Below, piece by piece: positions 17,733 through 25,059 of a stretch of 37,444 nt of DNA. The notes under the pieces were generated by a model. The model worked only from the letters and a program-made list of their open reading frames with translations, did no database searches and was not told where the DNA came from. This DNA is from JBGQBN01 sp041494805 (GTDB lineage: Bacteria > Acidobacteriota > Terriglobia > Terriglobales > Acidobacteriaceae): NCBI GenBank assembly GCA_041494805.1, contig JBGQBN010000039.1, forward strand, positions 1 through 37,444, given 5' to 3'. Numbering within the stretch: position 1 is the stretch's first letter; each line of letters begins with the position of its first letter. Made by a program: the position numbers and the translations under genes.

Positions 17733-18626
17733 TCACCCGCCACGAACAGTCAGCACTGGGCATGTGGCGTGCGCTACAACTTTGTGGGCCGTATTCGTTG
17801 CCAAGTGTGTGGAGACGTCCAGTTTGCCCTTCATCGGGCGCACACCCAGGACGATCAGATCTGCATTCCGGCTCCGTGCGAAGTCGAGAATTCGATCGGT
17901 GGCTTCCCCGTACTCAACAAAGCAGGCGGCATCGCACCACACTTCTGCCTCCGGTGGAACCAGGTCCTGAAGCCGCTGCAACAGAAAAGCAGCATTCGAC
18001 TCCAGATCTACCCCGCCCAAGGCAGGGCGCTCCAGAATATGAAGCAACGCGAGTTGCGCCTCGTTCTCCTCCGCAAGCGACAAGGCGTAAGGCAGAGCCG
18101 CCAGCGACGCTTGGCTGAAATCGGTGGCAAAGACAATGTGCTTGAACTCGGGCGGGGCTTCCGTCTTGAATCGGACTTGGGGCCCTACCGTCAGGACAGG
18201 ACAAGACGCATGCCGGAAGATCTCTTCCGCGACTGAGCCCATCAGGAATTTTTGAAAACCGGTCCTGCCGTGAGTGCCGACCACGAGGCAGTCAATCTCC
18301 TGCTCTTTCACAAGCCCGGAGAGCACCTTCCAAGCATCCCCGGTACGCACCAGAACGCTGTGCGGTACGCCATGCAGTTTCTCTTCAAGACGGTCAAACT
18401 GTCCCCGGATCCGTTGTTCTTCCTGTAGGGACAGGGCCGGCCAGGCTTCGGGCGCCAGTAGCAGATGCGCCTCGGAGGATATGACGTGCGCGGCGCACAA
18501 TTTCGCCCCGTATTGGCGCGCGATCGATACCGCGTAGGGGAATGCCGCATTCGAGCCCGGCGAGAAATCCGTGGCAAACAGGATGTTCTTGAGGGTTATT
18601 CGTGTCCCTGCTGCTACAGACGTCAT
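17733..18626 (-). CDS. tandem universal stress protein (UspA family)
   Basis: The 297-residue protein contains two UspA domains (about 12-147 and 160-296). The first keeps the ATP-binding pattern G-x2-G-x9-G-S (Gly117, Gly120, Gly130, Ser131), while the second (LGVRPMKGKLDVSTHLATNTAHKV) has lost the final Gly-Ser and probably does not bind ATP in the same way. Such proteins act in the cytoplasm during starvation, oxygen or redox stress. AGGAGGTGGGTC directly before ATG fixes the start. A CRP/FNR-like dyad lies upstream in the same arrangement as for the neighbouring OsmC gene, which suggests shared control. Both genes are on the minus strand, 97 bp apart. Confidence 0.9.
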   Translation of the reverse strand: MTSVAAGTRITLKNILFATDFSPGSNAAFPYAVSIARQYGAKLCAAHVISSEAHLLLAPEAWPALSLQEEQRIRGQFDRLEEKLHGVPHSVLVRTGDAWKVLSGLVKEQEIDCLVVGTHGRTGFQKFLMGSVAEEIFRHASCPVLTVGPQVRFKTEAPPEFKHIVFATDFSQASLAALPYALSLAEENEAQLALLHILERPALGGVDLESNAAFLLQRLQDLVPPEAEVWCDAACFVEYGEATDRILDFARSRNADLIVLGVRPMKGKLDVSTHLATNTAHKVVAHATCPVLTVRGG

Positions 18627-18650
18627 GACCCACCTCCTGGGACTAGCTCG

Positions 18651-18714
18651 AATATGTCATCCGCAGGAAAGTACCGCCGTGACTCTCGTCATGGGTGCCG
18701 GTGATTTGGGTCAC
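18651..18714 (-). promoter_or_regulatory. CRP/FNR-type site and -10 box of the Usp gene
   Basis: GTGA-N6-TCAC lies at 18701-18714 (centre 18707.5). On the minus strand a -10-like CATATT is at 18656-18651, and the bases at the -35 position (CGGCGG) do not match consensus, as expected for an activator-dependent promoter. The predicted start of transcription is near 18644, placing the dyad centre near -63.5, close to the class I CRP position. Confidence 0.5.
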
Positions 18715-18723
18715 GGGGTGGAA

Positions 18724-19182
18724 TCAATGGGAACTCACCGCCAAACCTTTGCCAACCTCCACACGAAGCTCCATGGTCGGGGGGGTTGCCAGGGTCTTGG
18801 AAACCAGACACAGCGCTTTGGTCTTCTTCAAGAGATTGACCGCCCGATCCCGGCTGTCTTCGTGAGGAATAGTCAGAGTGGGTCGGATAACGATCTCTCT
18901 GAAGTTGTATCCTGATTCATCCTTACGCACTGTACCTTCCGTCTCCACTTGCAGGTCGGTGTACTCGAACTTCGAATATCCAGCGATTGCCTGGAAGGTA
19001 GTCGTAAAACAACTTGCCAGCGCAGTCAGCAGCAAGTGCTCAGGTGTCCACCGGCCTTCAAGCCCGCCGAATTCCGGTGGAGCACTGAAGTGAATTGCAT
19101 TGGGTATAACATCGGATCTGGCAAGACCGGTTTGTCCGGAAGTCCACCAAGCCACCACGTCGAACTTGTATTCGTTTTCCAT
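18724..19182 (-). CDS. OsmC/Ohr-family peroxidase-like protein
   Basis: Started at ATG 19182 (AGAGGGTGGAGGA immediately upstream) the protein has 152 residues, the normal OsmC size; the longer frame to 19236 adds 18 residues with no support. The two redox cysteines of the family are present: Cys58 in LLTALASCFTTTF and Cys125 in KALCLVSKTL. OsmC/Ohr proteins reduce organic hydroperoxides through a thiol mechanism in the cytoplasm. The acidic region that separates Ohr from OsmC subfamilies cannot be resolved by eye. A CRP/FNR-like site and a GATAAT -10 box lie upstream. It sits next to the Usp gene, consistent with a stress module. Confidence 0.87.
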   Translation of the reverse strand: MENEYKFDVVAWWTSGQTGLARSDVIPNAIHFSAPPEFGGLEGRWTPEHLLLTALASCFTTTFQAIAGYSKFEYTDLQVETEGTVRKDESGYNFREIVIRPTLTIPHEDSRDRAVNLLKKTKALCLVSKTLATPPTMELRVEVGKGLAVSSH

Positions 19183-19620
19183 TCCTCCACCCTCTATTTG
19201 ATCCTCGGTCATGATTATCCCCAGCTGGTCTCTCAAAAACGGTGGCCATGGTCACAGTTGTTCGTGATAGCAATCACAGAAGTGTCACCTCCCTTCTTGG
19301 AGAACCCTCCTCATTCTCTTGCCAGAAAGAGAAGCACCAGCGCATTCAATGGGTTGGACGCCGGTCAGGAATGGAGAGTTGGAGTGTTCAGTAGTCCTAA
19401 TGCACCTCGAATTGCATGGTCGAATGGCCGAATCAACATGCACTTTCGATACTTGGATGGACCCTTCAAATATCGCATCCTGATGGCAGGTTAACCAGAG
19501 TGCACTGCACACATGAACATCGGATTCGACCATGCAAGACTCGAAGGTGACTTCCGCTTCCACGAGTTAGTTTCCACCCGCAACTGCAAACCAGGGCAAC
19601 GCTTAGGCGCGGCCAATCCC
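19183..19620. other. divergent intergenic region
   Basis: This 438-bp region lies between the OsmC gene (minus) and the lipoprotein gene (plus). It holds the OsmC promoter and the CRP/FNR-like site. On the lipoprotein side only a short dyad GTGCA-C-TGCAC (about 19499-19509) is visible, with no convincing promoter. Confidence 0.55.
19214..19278 (-). promoter_or_regulatory. CRP/FNR-type site and -10 box of the OsmC gene
   Basis: CGTGATAGCAATCACA at 19263-19278 is one base from the CRP consensus TGTGA-N6-TCACA; its core arms GTGAT / ATCAC are perfect. The -10-like GATAAT lies at 19219-19214, the -35 position (CCGTTT) is poor, and the dyad centre (19270.5) falls near -63.5 from the predicted start of transcription at 19207. 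Confidence 0.6.
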
Positions 19621-21345
19621 ATGGAGAATCGGCATTCCGTTTGGATAGCGGCCAGGCTCGCTTGTGTTCTGTTCGCAGTCTTGAGCCTGGCCGGTTGCGG
19701 AGGCTCTGCATCCCCGGCGTCGAATCCCACTGTTCCGACTGTGGCTGTCTCGGTTGCCCCGAACCCGGTGTCAGTAGCCGCTGGTGGCGCGCAACAATTC
19801 TCTGCCACGGTCACGGGAACCTCGAATACCAGCGTTATCTGGTCGGCCTCAGGAGGGACCATCTCCCCGACCGGAATGTATGGCGCTGGCAGCAACGCCG
19901 GCAGCTATCAGGTCATAGCCACGAGCGTGGCGGATAGCTCGAAATCAGCCCAAGCAACGGTTGCAGTCACTGGTCCTCCGCCGCCTCCTGGAACCGCGTC
20001 CTCGGTCACGAAAGATGGCATCACGTGGACTTTCAGCCAAGCCGTCCCCGTGGGACAGTTTGTCAACGGCGATTACTACGTGGTGGGCCCAGTCACGATT
20101 ACCTCGATAGACCCTCCCCCCACCGCTTCTTCTCCTTACGAGAACGGATCGGTGCTGAATCTGCCCACCGCAAACGGCAAGAGCGGTTTCGATTCGAGGC
20201 TCAACGACGGGTCCGACCAGTCGTGGTGGTTTGACGCATCGCTGCGAGCCTATCCGCCGCTCAATCTAAAACCGGGAGACGCGCTGGTCTCCTCCATCAG
20301 CCTGGCGCAAATTCACTCACTTCCGGAAGTGATGCGCGCTTCTGACATGAGCGCGAGCCCGGTGCGAACAGTTTCCGCACTTACCGTTCTTTCGGCGCCA
20401 CCTTCCGCGGACGCGTTCCGACCATCCTATTGCGACAGAAGTCAAACCATCTATCACGCCGACGCCTTACAGAGAAATCTCTTGCCCTCCCTCGTGCCGC
20501 CCAATCCTTCGAGCACACCACCACTTTCACAATTTGAATCCTGGTATCGGAGACCCTGGATTGACACGGACCCGTTCCTGTTCGATGCGCCCGCCGAGTA
20601 CATGCCCAGCTACGGCCAGCACGTTGCTTTCGCCGACTCGTATGCCTCGCTTCTTCTGATGCTGAATTTCCCCGCCGCCCAAAAAGTCAACCTCACTAAC
20701 TACCTCGTGCAATACGGCATTGACCTCTACGGCTGCCTCCAGGCCAGCGTGGGGTGGCCTGCATTCGGTGGACATCACAGCGGCAGAAAATTGCCGATTG
20801 TCTTTGCTGGCATCTTGTTGAATGACGGCGGAATGAAAAGCGTATCGACGGCGCACCCGAACCAGTTCGGCGAAGACATGCAGACCGTCTACGTGGACCA
20901 GATTCCTGGCGGCTACCTGCAGGCCTGGCAAGGCGCAACCGTGATCTATGGAGGCCACTACGGCGTAACCAGCGACGGCCAGCCGGTCAGCCCCGGCTTG
21001 TACGGTCCGTACGAACAACTACAGCCCGCGAACTGGCCACTGATAAACGGCAACGAGCAGTTGGGCGAGGCCTATCGAAGATGCTGTACGTCCGTCGCTT
21101 GGGTTGGAGAAGCGCTCGCAATGCATATTCTGCACACGGAAAATGTCTGGAACCATCCCGCATTCTTTGACTATGTGGATCGCTGGATGACCGAAGACGA
21201 CACCCAGGCCGTTGCCGACATCAAGGCACAATCCGGCTTCGATTACAGCCAGAATTGGGAGCGCCAGGGCCAGACCCGATTTTGGCTGCAAGGAGAATTT
21301 CCTCAGTACACGTTCATTGACGATATGTGGAACACCTACCGCTAG
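19621..21345 (+). CDS. lipoprotein with N-terminal Big2-type Ig domain and an uncharacterised C-terminal domain
   Basis: The start at 19621 gives 574 residues with a lipoprotein signal and lipobox L-A-G-Cys26. Residues about 38-115 form a bacterial Ig-like (Big2) domain (VSVAPNPVSVAAGGAQQFSATVTG, then GTISPTGMYGAGSNAGSYQV). A Pro-rich linker leads to a beta-type domain starting SVTKDGITWTFSQAVPVGQF. The last 250 residues are Trp/Tyr-rich and helical-looking, with GWPAFGGHHSGRKLPIVFAG and a final WERQGQTRFWLQGEFP. This resembles alpha/alpha-toroid carbohydrate-active proteins in texture, but I cannot assign a family or catalytic residues. It is probably outer-membrane or surface attached. The longer ORF to 19513 puts 36 residues before the signal and is rejected. 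Confidence 0.75.
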   Translation: MENRHSVWIAARLACVLFAVLSLAGCGGSASPASNPTVPTVAVSVAPNPVSVAAGGAQQFSATVTGTSNTSVIWSASGGTISPTGMYGAGSNAGSYQVIATSVADSSKSAQATVAVTGPPPPPGTASSVTKDGITWTFSQAVPVGQFVNGDYYVVGPVTITSIDPPPTASSPYENGSVLNLPTANGKSGFDSRLNDGSDQSWWFDASLRAYPPLNLKPGDALVSSISLAQIHSLPEVMRASDMSASPVRTVSALTVLSAPPSADAFRPSYCDRSQTIYHADALQRNLLPSLVPPNPSSTPPLSQFESWYRRPWIDTDPFLFDAPAEYMPSYGQHVAFADSYASLLLMLNFPAAQKVNLTNYLVQYGIDLYGCLQASVGWPAFGGHHSGRKLPIVFAGILLNDGGMKSVSTAHPNQFGEDMQTVYVDQIPGGYLQAWQGATVIYGGHYGVTSDGQPVSPGLYGPYEQLQPANWPLINGNEQLGEAYRRCCTSVAWVGEALAMHILHTENVWNHPAFFDYVDRWMTEDDTQAVADIKAQSGFDYSQNWERQGQTRFWLQGEFPQYTFIDDMWNTYR

Positions 21346-21420
21346 AGGCCACGTGACCGGAAACCTATGATGGCGAGTGTCCTAAAATGTGATTGGCGTC
21401 GTAGCGCGCCACGTGGTTTG

Positions 21421-21459
21421 CAGAAATCGTGGTTTTCAGAAATCGGTTCTCAGAAATCG
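21421..21459. repeat. three copies of CAGAAATCG at a gene end
   Basis: CAGAAATCG occurs at 21421, 21437 and 21451, at steps of 16 and 14 bp. The third copy contains the last codons and stop of the acyl-CoA synthetase/GNAT gene (minus strand CGATTTCTG plus A). The other two are downstream of the stop and look like slippage copies. Confidence 0.6.
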
Positions 21460-24209
21460 AGGACCGCTCGAATCACAGTAGGGTCGTCCAACATGCGCCA
21501 GCGGAAGCCGAGTCTCTTGGCGATCATCTGCATGGCTAAATTGTCCGGCAGGATTTCCGCATTGACACGGCTTAGTTTCTCGTCTCGTGCGATCTGAACG
21601 ATTCGACGGAACAGTTCCGTTCCCAAGCCTTGCTTTTGACACTCATCGGACACCACCACTGCAACCTCACCTTCGTTCCTCACGTGTAATTTGATCAGTC
21701 TGCCGACTCCCAGGATGCGATGCTGCCCCGTCTTCGGATCCCTGTGATCCGCCACCATTGCTATCTCGCGATCGTAGTCCACGAAACAAATACGCACCAG
21801 GCGCTCGTGGGCCACCCGGGAACTCAGGCTGAGTGAGCAAAAATAACGCAAGTACACACTCCGGTCCGAAAGCGTCTCGTGAAACTTCACCATCAGCGGT
21901 TCGTCTTCAGGCCGGATTGGCCGCAGCGTAACCTCGGCGCCGTTCTTCATCAGCCAGGGTGTGACATATTGCACCGGGTACGGTCGAACCGCGGGTCTCG
22001 GGAGCTGATCGGGGTTGGTCTCCGGATCGTGCAGGACCACGCGGGCATCCAGCGCCAGCAAGCGCTCCGGCGAAGCCAGCAGAGGATTGACATCGATCTC
22101 CGCGATCCAGGGCTGCTCGACCACAAGTTGACTGAAACGGACGAGCAACCCCTCCAGCGCCAACAGGTCAATCGGCCGGCGGCCGCGAACACCCTTGAGG
22201 GCCGTAAGAATCCGCGTTTGCTCCATCATTCGCTGGGCAAGTGTGCTGTTTAAGGGCGGTAGCGCTAACGCGTGGTCTCGATAGACCTCGACCAATTGCC
22301 CTCCCGAGCCAAACAGGATCACGGGGCCAAACTGCGGGTCCACGCTGCTGCCGAGGATCAACTCGTAGCCTTCGAGCCTAACCATAGGTTGCACGGTAAC
22401 GCCTAAAAATTGATCCGGGCCCACTTTCTCTGCGACGGAAGACCTGATCGCTTGAAACGCGGACCGGACCGCTTCCTCATCGCGCAGGTTCAGCTTCACG
22501 CCCCCCACATCGCTCTTGTGGGTGATCGTTTCGGAAAAAACTTTCAGCACGACAGGGTAGCCGATATCACGAGCGCACAGCACCGCTTCGGATTCGTCCT
22601 GAGCGATTCGGGTCTCGACGGTAGGAATACCGTAATGCGACAGAATCTGTTTTGATTCAAACTCGTTCAGCAACACTCGGCCGCGACGGCGAGCTGTCTC
22701 GATGATGGTTTCCACCCCACGTCGAGAAGCGGCGTCGATGTCCGTACCTTCCGCCAATGTCGGGGTTTCGTAGAGCCCACGCAGGTTGTAGCTGTAGCGC
22801 CACATGTACGTGAAGGACCGGGCTGCCGTGTCGGGGTAGGGGAATGTGGGAATTCCGGCAGCGTTGAGGATGACCTCCCCTGCGGCCGTGCTTGCGCCCC
22901 CCATCCAACTCGCGAGCACGGGTTTCCCAGACGACTTGGCGTACGGTTTCAGGCGCTCCGCAACGTGGGAGGGATCGGTCATGCCCTGCGGCGCCAGGAT
23001 GACCAGAAGACCATCGCTGTTGGGATCATGGGAGGCGATCTCGAGAGCTCTGGCATAGCGCTCGGAATCAGCGTCGCCGAGAATGTCGATTGGATTGCTA
23101 TGGCTCCAGTGCGAGGGCAAGAACTGATCCAGCGCCTGCAGGGTCTTTTCAGAAGGAGCAGCCAGCTGCCCACCGCTGGCAATCAGCGCATCGGTGGCGA
23201 GAACAGCCGGTCCGCCGGCATTGGTCAGGATCGTGAGCCGTGGTCCCCTGGGACGTGGCTGTTTGCTGAGAACTTCTGCCATGTAGAACAGATCCGCGAT
23301 GTTGTGCACACGCAAAACGCCCGAGCGGCGAAAGGCCGCGTCGAGAACTTCATCACTTCCCGTAAGCGCACCGGTGTGCGAAGCCGCAGCTCGCGAAGCC
23401 GCTTCCGAACGGCCGGCCTTGATCACAATGATCGGTTTACGGAGCGCCACTTCACGAGCGGCGGAGAGAAACGACCTCGCATCGCCGACAGACTCCATGT
23501 ACAGCAGAATGCTGTGGGTGTGCGGATCGTCGCCAAAGTGGTAAATCAGGTCACCCCAGCCTACATCCAACATCGAGCCCGTCGAGACGATTGCGCTGAA
23601 GCCCACTTCCTCGCGCTGCCCCCAGTCCAGAATTGCAGTCAGCAACGCTCCACTCTGGCTCAGGAAGGCGACATTGCCAGATCGTGGCGCATCTTTGGCG
23701 AACGTAGCGTTCAGGCCAATCGTCAGATTCATGATCCCCAGGCAGTTGGGACCTATGAGGCGCATGGAACCTCGACGCATTTGCTCCTGAATCTGCCGTT
23801 CCAACTCGACGCCCTCTGGCCCTTGCTCTCGAAATCCTGCAGAGATGACGACTGCCGATTTCACCCCAGCATCGACGCATTGGCCAATAATGTGTGGAAC
23901 CGTGGGCGCGGGCGTCACCACCATCGCCAAGTCCACCTTCTCGGGAACGTCGCCAATGCTCTTGTAGGCGTCCAGCCCACAAATCTGCCCCTGGTTAGGA
24001 TTGACGGCATACACCTTCGTATGAAATGAACCGTGCAGCAGATTCTCCAGCACGGTTCTTCCGACCGTCCCCGGGCGCTCCGTTGCCCCGATCACGGCCA
24101 CTGATTCGGGAACGAATAATGCATCCAGCCCGGATTTTGGCCCGGATTGCCCGAGGTTTCTCGAGCGTCTTTCCGCCACCTGGCTCTTGTTTGTCTTCAG
24201 ATTTTCCAC
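21450..24209 (-). CDS. acyl-CoA synthetase (ADP-forming) fused to a GNAT acetyltransferase
   Basis: The 919-residue protein has a CoA-binding domain (about 28-125), a succinyl-CoA-synthetase-like flavodoxin region (about 150-300) with a candidate phospho-His278 in ASHTGALTG, a linker, an ATP-grasp domain (about 490-710) and a C-terminal GNAT domain (about 750-919) with the acetyl-CoA loop QKQGLG at 858-863. This is the arrangement of the Pat/YfiQ lysine acetyltransferases, which control acetyl-CoA synthetase. In some members the synthetase half is inactive; here the histidine is retained, so both activities may exist. The start is GTG at 24209, with AGGG about 8 nt upstream. It is divergent from the ArsR-type gene. 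No cyclic-nucleotide domain is visible. Confidence 0.85.
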   Translation of the reverse strand: MENLKTNKSQVAERRSRNLGQSGPKSGLDALFVPESVAVIGATERPGTVGRTVLENLLHGSFHTKVYAVNPNQGQICGLDAYKSIGDVPEKVDLAMVVTPAPTVPHIIGQCVDAGVKSAVVISAGFREQGPEGVELERQIQEQMRRGSMRLIGPNCLGIMNLTIGLNATFAKDAPRSGNVAFLSQSGALLTAILDWGQREEVGFSAIVSTGSMLDVGWGDLIYHFGDDPHTHSILLYMESVGDARSFLSAAREVALRKPIIVIKAGRSEAASRAAASHTGALTGSDEVLDAAFRRSGVLRVHNIADLFYMAEVLSKQPRPRGPRLTILTNAGGPAVLATDALIASGGQLAAPSEKTLQALDQFLPSHWSHSNPIDILGDADSERYARALEIASHDPNSDGLLVILAPQGMTDPSHVAERLKPYAKSSGKPVLASWMGGASTAAGEVILNAAGIPTFPYPDTAARSFTYMWRYSYNLRGLYETPTLAEGTDIDAASRRGVETIIETARRRGRVLLNEFESKQILSHYGIPTVETRIAQDESEAVLCARDIGYPVVLKVFSETITHKSDVGGVKLNLRDEEAVRSAFQAIRSSVAEKVGPDQFLGVTVQPMVRLEGYELILGSSVDPQFGPVILFGSGGQLVEVYRDHALALPPLNSTLAQRMMEQTRILTALKGVRGRRPIDLLALEGLLVRFSQLVVEQPWIAEIDVNPLLASPERLLALDARVVLHDPETNPDQLPRPAVRPYPVQYVTPWLMKNGAEVTLRPIRPEDEPLMVKFHETLSDRSVYLRYFCSLSLSSRVAHERLVRICFVDYDREIAMVADHRDPKTGQHRILGVGRLIKLHVRNEGEVAVVVSDECQKQGLGTELFRRIVQIARDEKLSRVNAEILPDNLAMQMIAKRLGFRWRMLDDPTVIRAVLDF

Positions 24210-24354
24210 GGTTAACCCTGCCTAGCTATCATAAGACCCGCCGCTCTTGATGTCCCACCATAACTACAATGACAACAGCAGGTAGCACAGCGCCGGCGTT
24301 TCTGGCTCTGTTTTCAGCAGGATGCGAACTACTTCTCTGCGCTTCAGTCGTAAC

Positions 24355-24390
24355 TTGACAGATGCATTGTAATATACAAATATTGCAATG
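24355..24390 (+). promoter_or_regulatory. ArsR-gene promoter with overlapping operator dyad
   Basis: TTGACA at 24355-24360 is followed by an 11-bp inverted repeat, CATTGTAATAT (24365-24375) and ATATTGCAATG (24380-24390), with one mismatch and a 4-nt spacer. The -10 (AATATT, 18 bp from TTGACA, or TATACA closer in) lies inside the dyad. A 12-2-12-like AT-rich dyad over the promoter is what ArsR/SmtB repressors bind, so autorepression is likely. It ends 2 bp before the start codon. Confidence 0.6.
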
Positions 24391-24392
24391 TA

Positions 24393-24722
24393 ATGCCTGG
24401 GTTAAGTCAATTTAAGGCCGGGTTCTTTAAAGCGCTGGCTCACCCCTTACGAATCAGGATCCTGGACGAATTGCGGAACGGGGAGGTCGGGGTGAATGAG
24501 CTTTGCGTCCGTCTGGACGTTGAGCAAAGCACACTGTCGCAGCAACTGGCGGTTCTGAGAAACCGCAACATTGTTGTAGGCAGGAAGGATGGGCAAAGCG
24601 TCCTGTATTCGGTTCCCGACCCCGAAATTTTCAACTTGCTCGATGTCGGTAAGAAGATTTTTAACAACCACTTGATCGACGTGAAGGACCTTTTGTCTCA
24701 ACTGGATTTTGGGTCGAACTAG
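24393..24722 (+). CDS. ArsR/SmtB-family winged-helix repressor
   Basis: The 109-residue protein is a compact winged helix: FKALAHPLRIRILDELRNGEVGVNEL, the recognition helix DVEQSTLSQQLAVLRNRNIV and the wing RKDGQSVLYSV, followed by a dimerisation helix. The metal-site signature ELCVCD is reduced to ELCVRL (a single cysteine), so arsenic or cadmium sensing by that site is unlikely and the ligand is unknown. No Shine-Dalgarno precedes the ATG and the promoter abuts it, so the mRNA may be leaderless. It lies just upstream of, and on the same strand as, the hydrogenase-4-like gene cluster, its probable target along with its own promoter. Confidence 0.88.
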   Translation: MPGLSQFKAGFFKALAHPLRIRILDELRNGEVGVNELCVRLDVEQSTLSQQLAVLRNRNIVVGRKDGQSVLYSVPDPEIFNLLDVGKKIFNNHLIDVKDLLSQLDFGSN

Positions 24723-25059
24723 GCGCTCTTTGTTTGTGAGTATAACTAAGGACGAGATTTTCATAGAGAGCACCGGTGACCACATACTTTAATCATTCTT
24801 CCGCACTAGCAGTGAACGGGAGTTTAGGTCTAGGACTGAGGCTGGCTCTGAGCCTCGAGGTCTTCGCTCAACGGATCACTCCCGCCAAATTGTTCGAGCC
24901 TTCGCCGGCTGTGAACAAAGGAGTCAAGCGCGAAGATCATGGGAACGTGCAATCGTCTTCCTCGCGGCCCGGGCCCAATTCTGAAGGATTCGGTCATCCC
25001 CGGGTTCGCCGAGGACACACACACCCAACAGCGGTCAGGCACACCCGGGGTGCGCAACG
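24723..25059. other. region between the repressor gene and the Hyf-like cluster
   Basis: This 337-bp gap holds a weak -10-like TATAAC near 24741 without a good -35. A GTG-initiated frame (24776-25063, 95 codons) ends in a GTGA overlap with the next gene, but its product (Arg/His/Pro-rich end) does not look like a protein. No copy of the operator dyad at 24365 was seen. Either the cluster is read through from the repressor promoter or its own promoter is atypical. Confidence 0.5.

Noticed and set aside
22965..24029. 354-codon plus-strand ORF
   Set aside because: Antisense to the acyl-CoA synthetase/GNAT gene, with no domain and no ribosome binding site.
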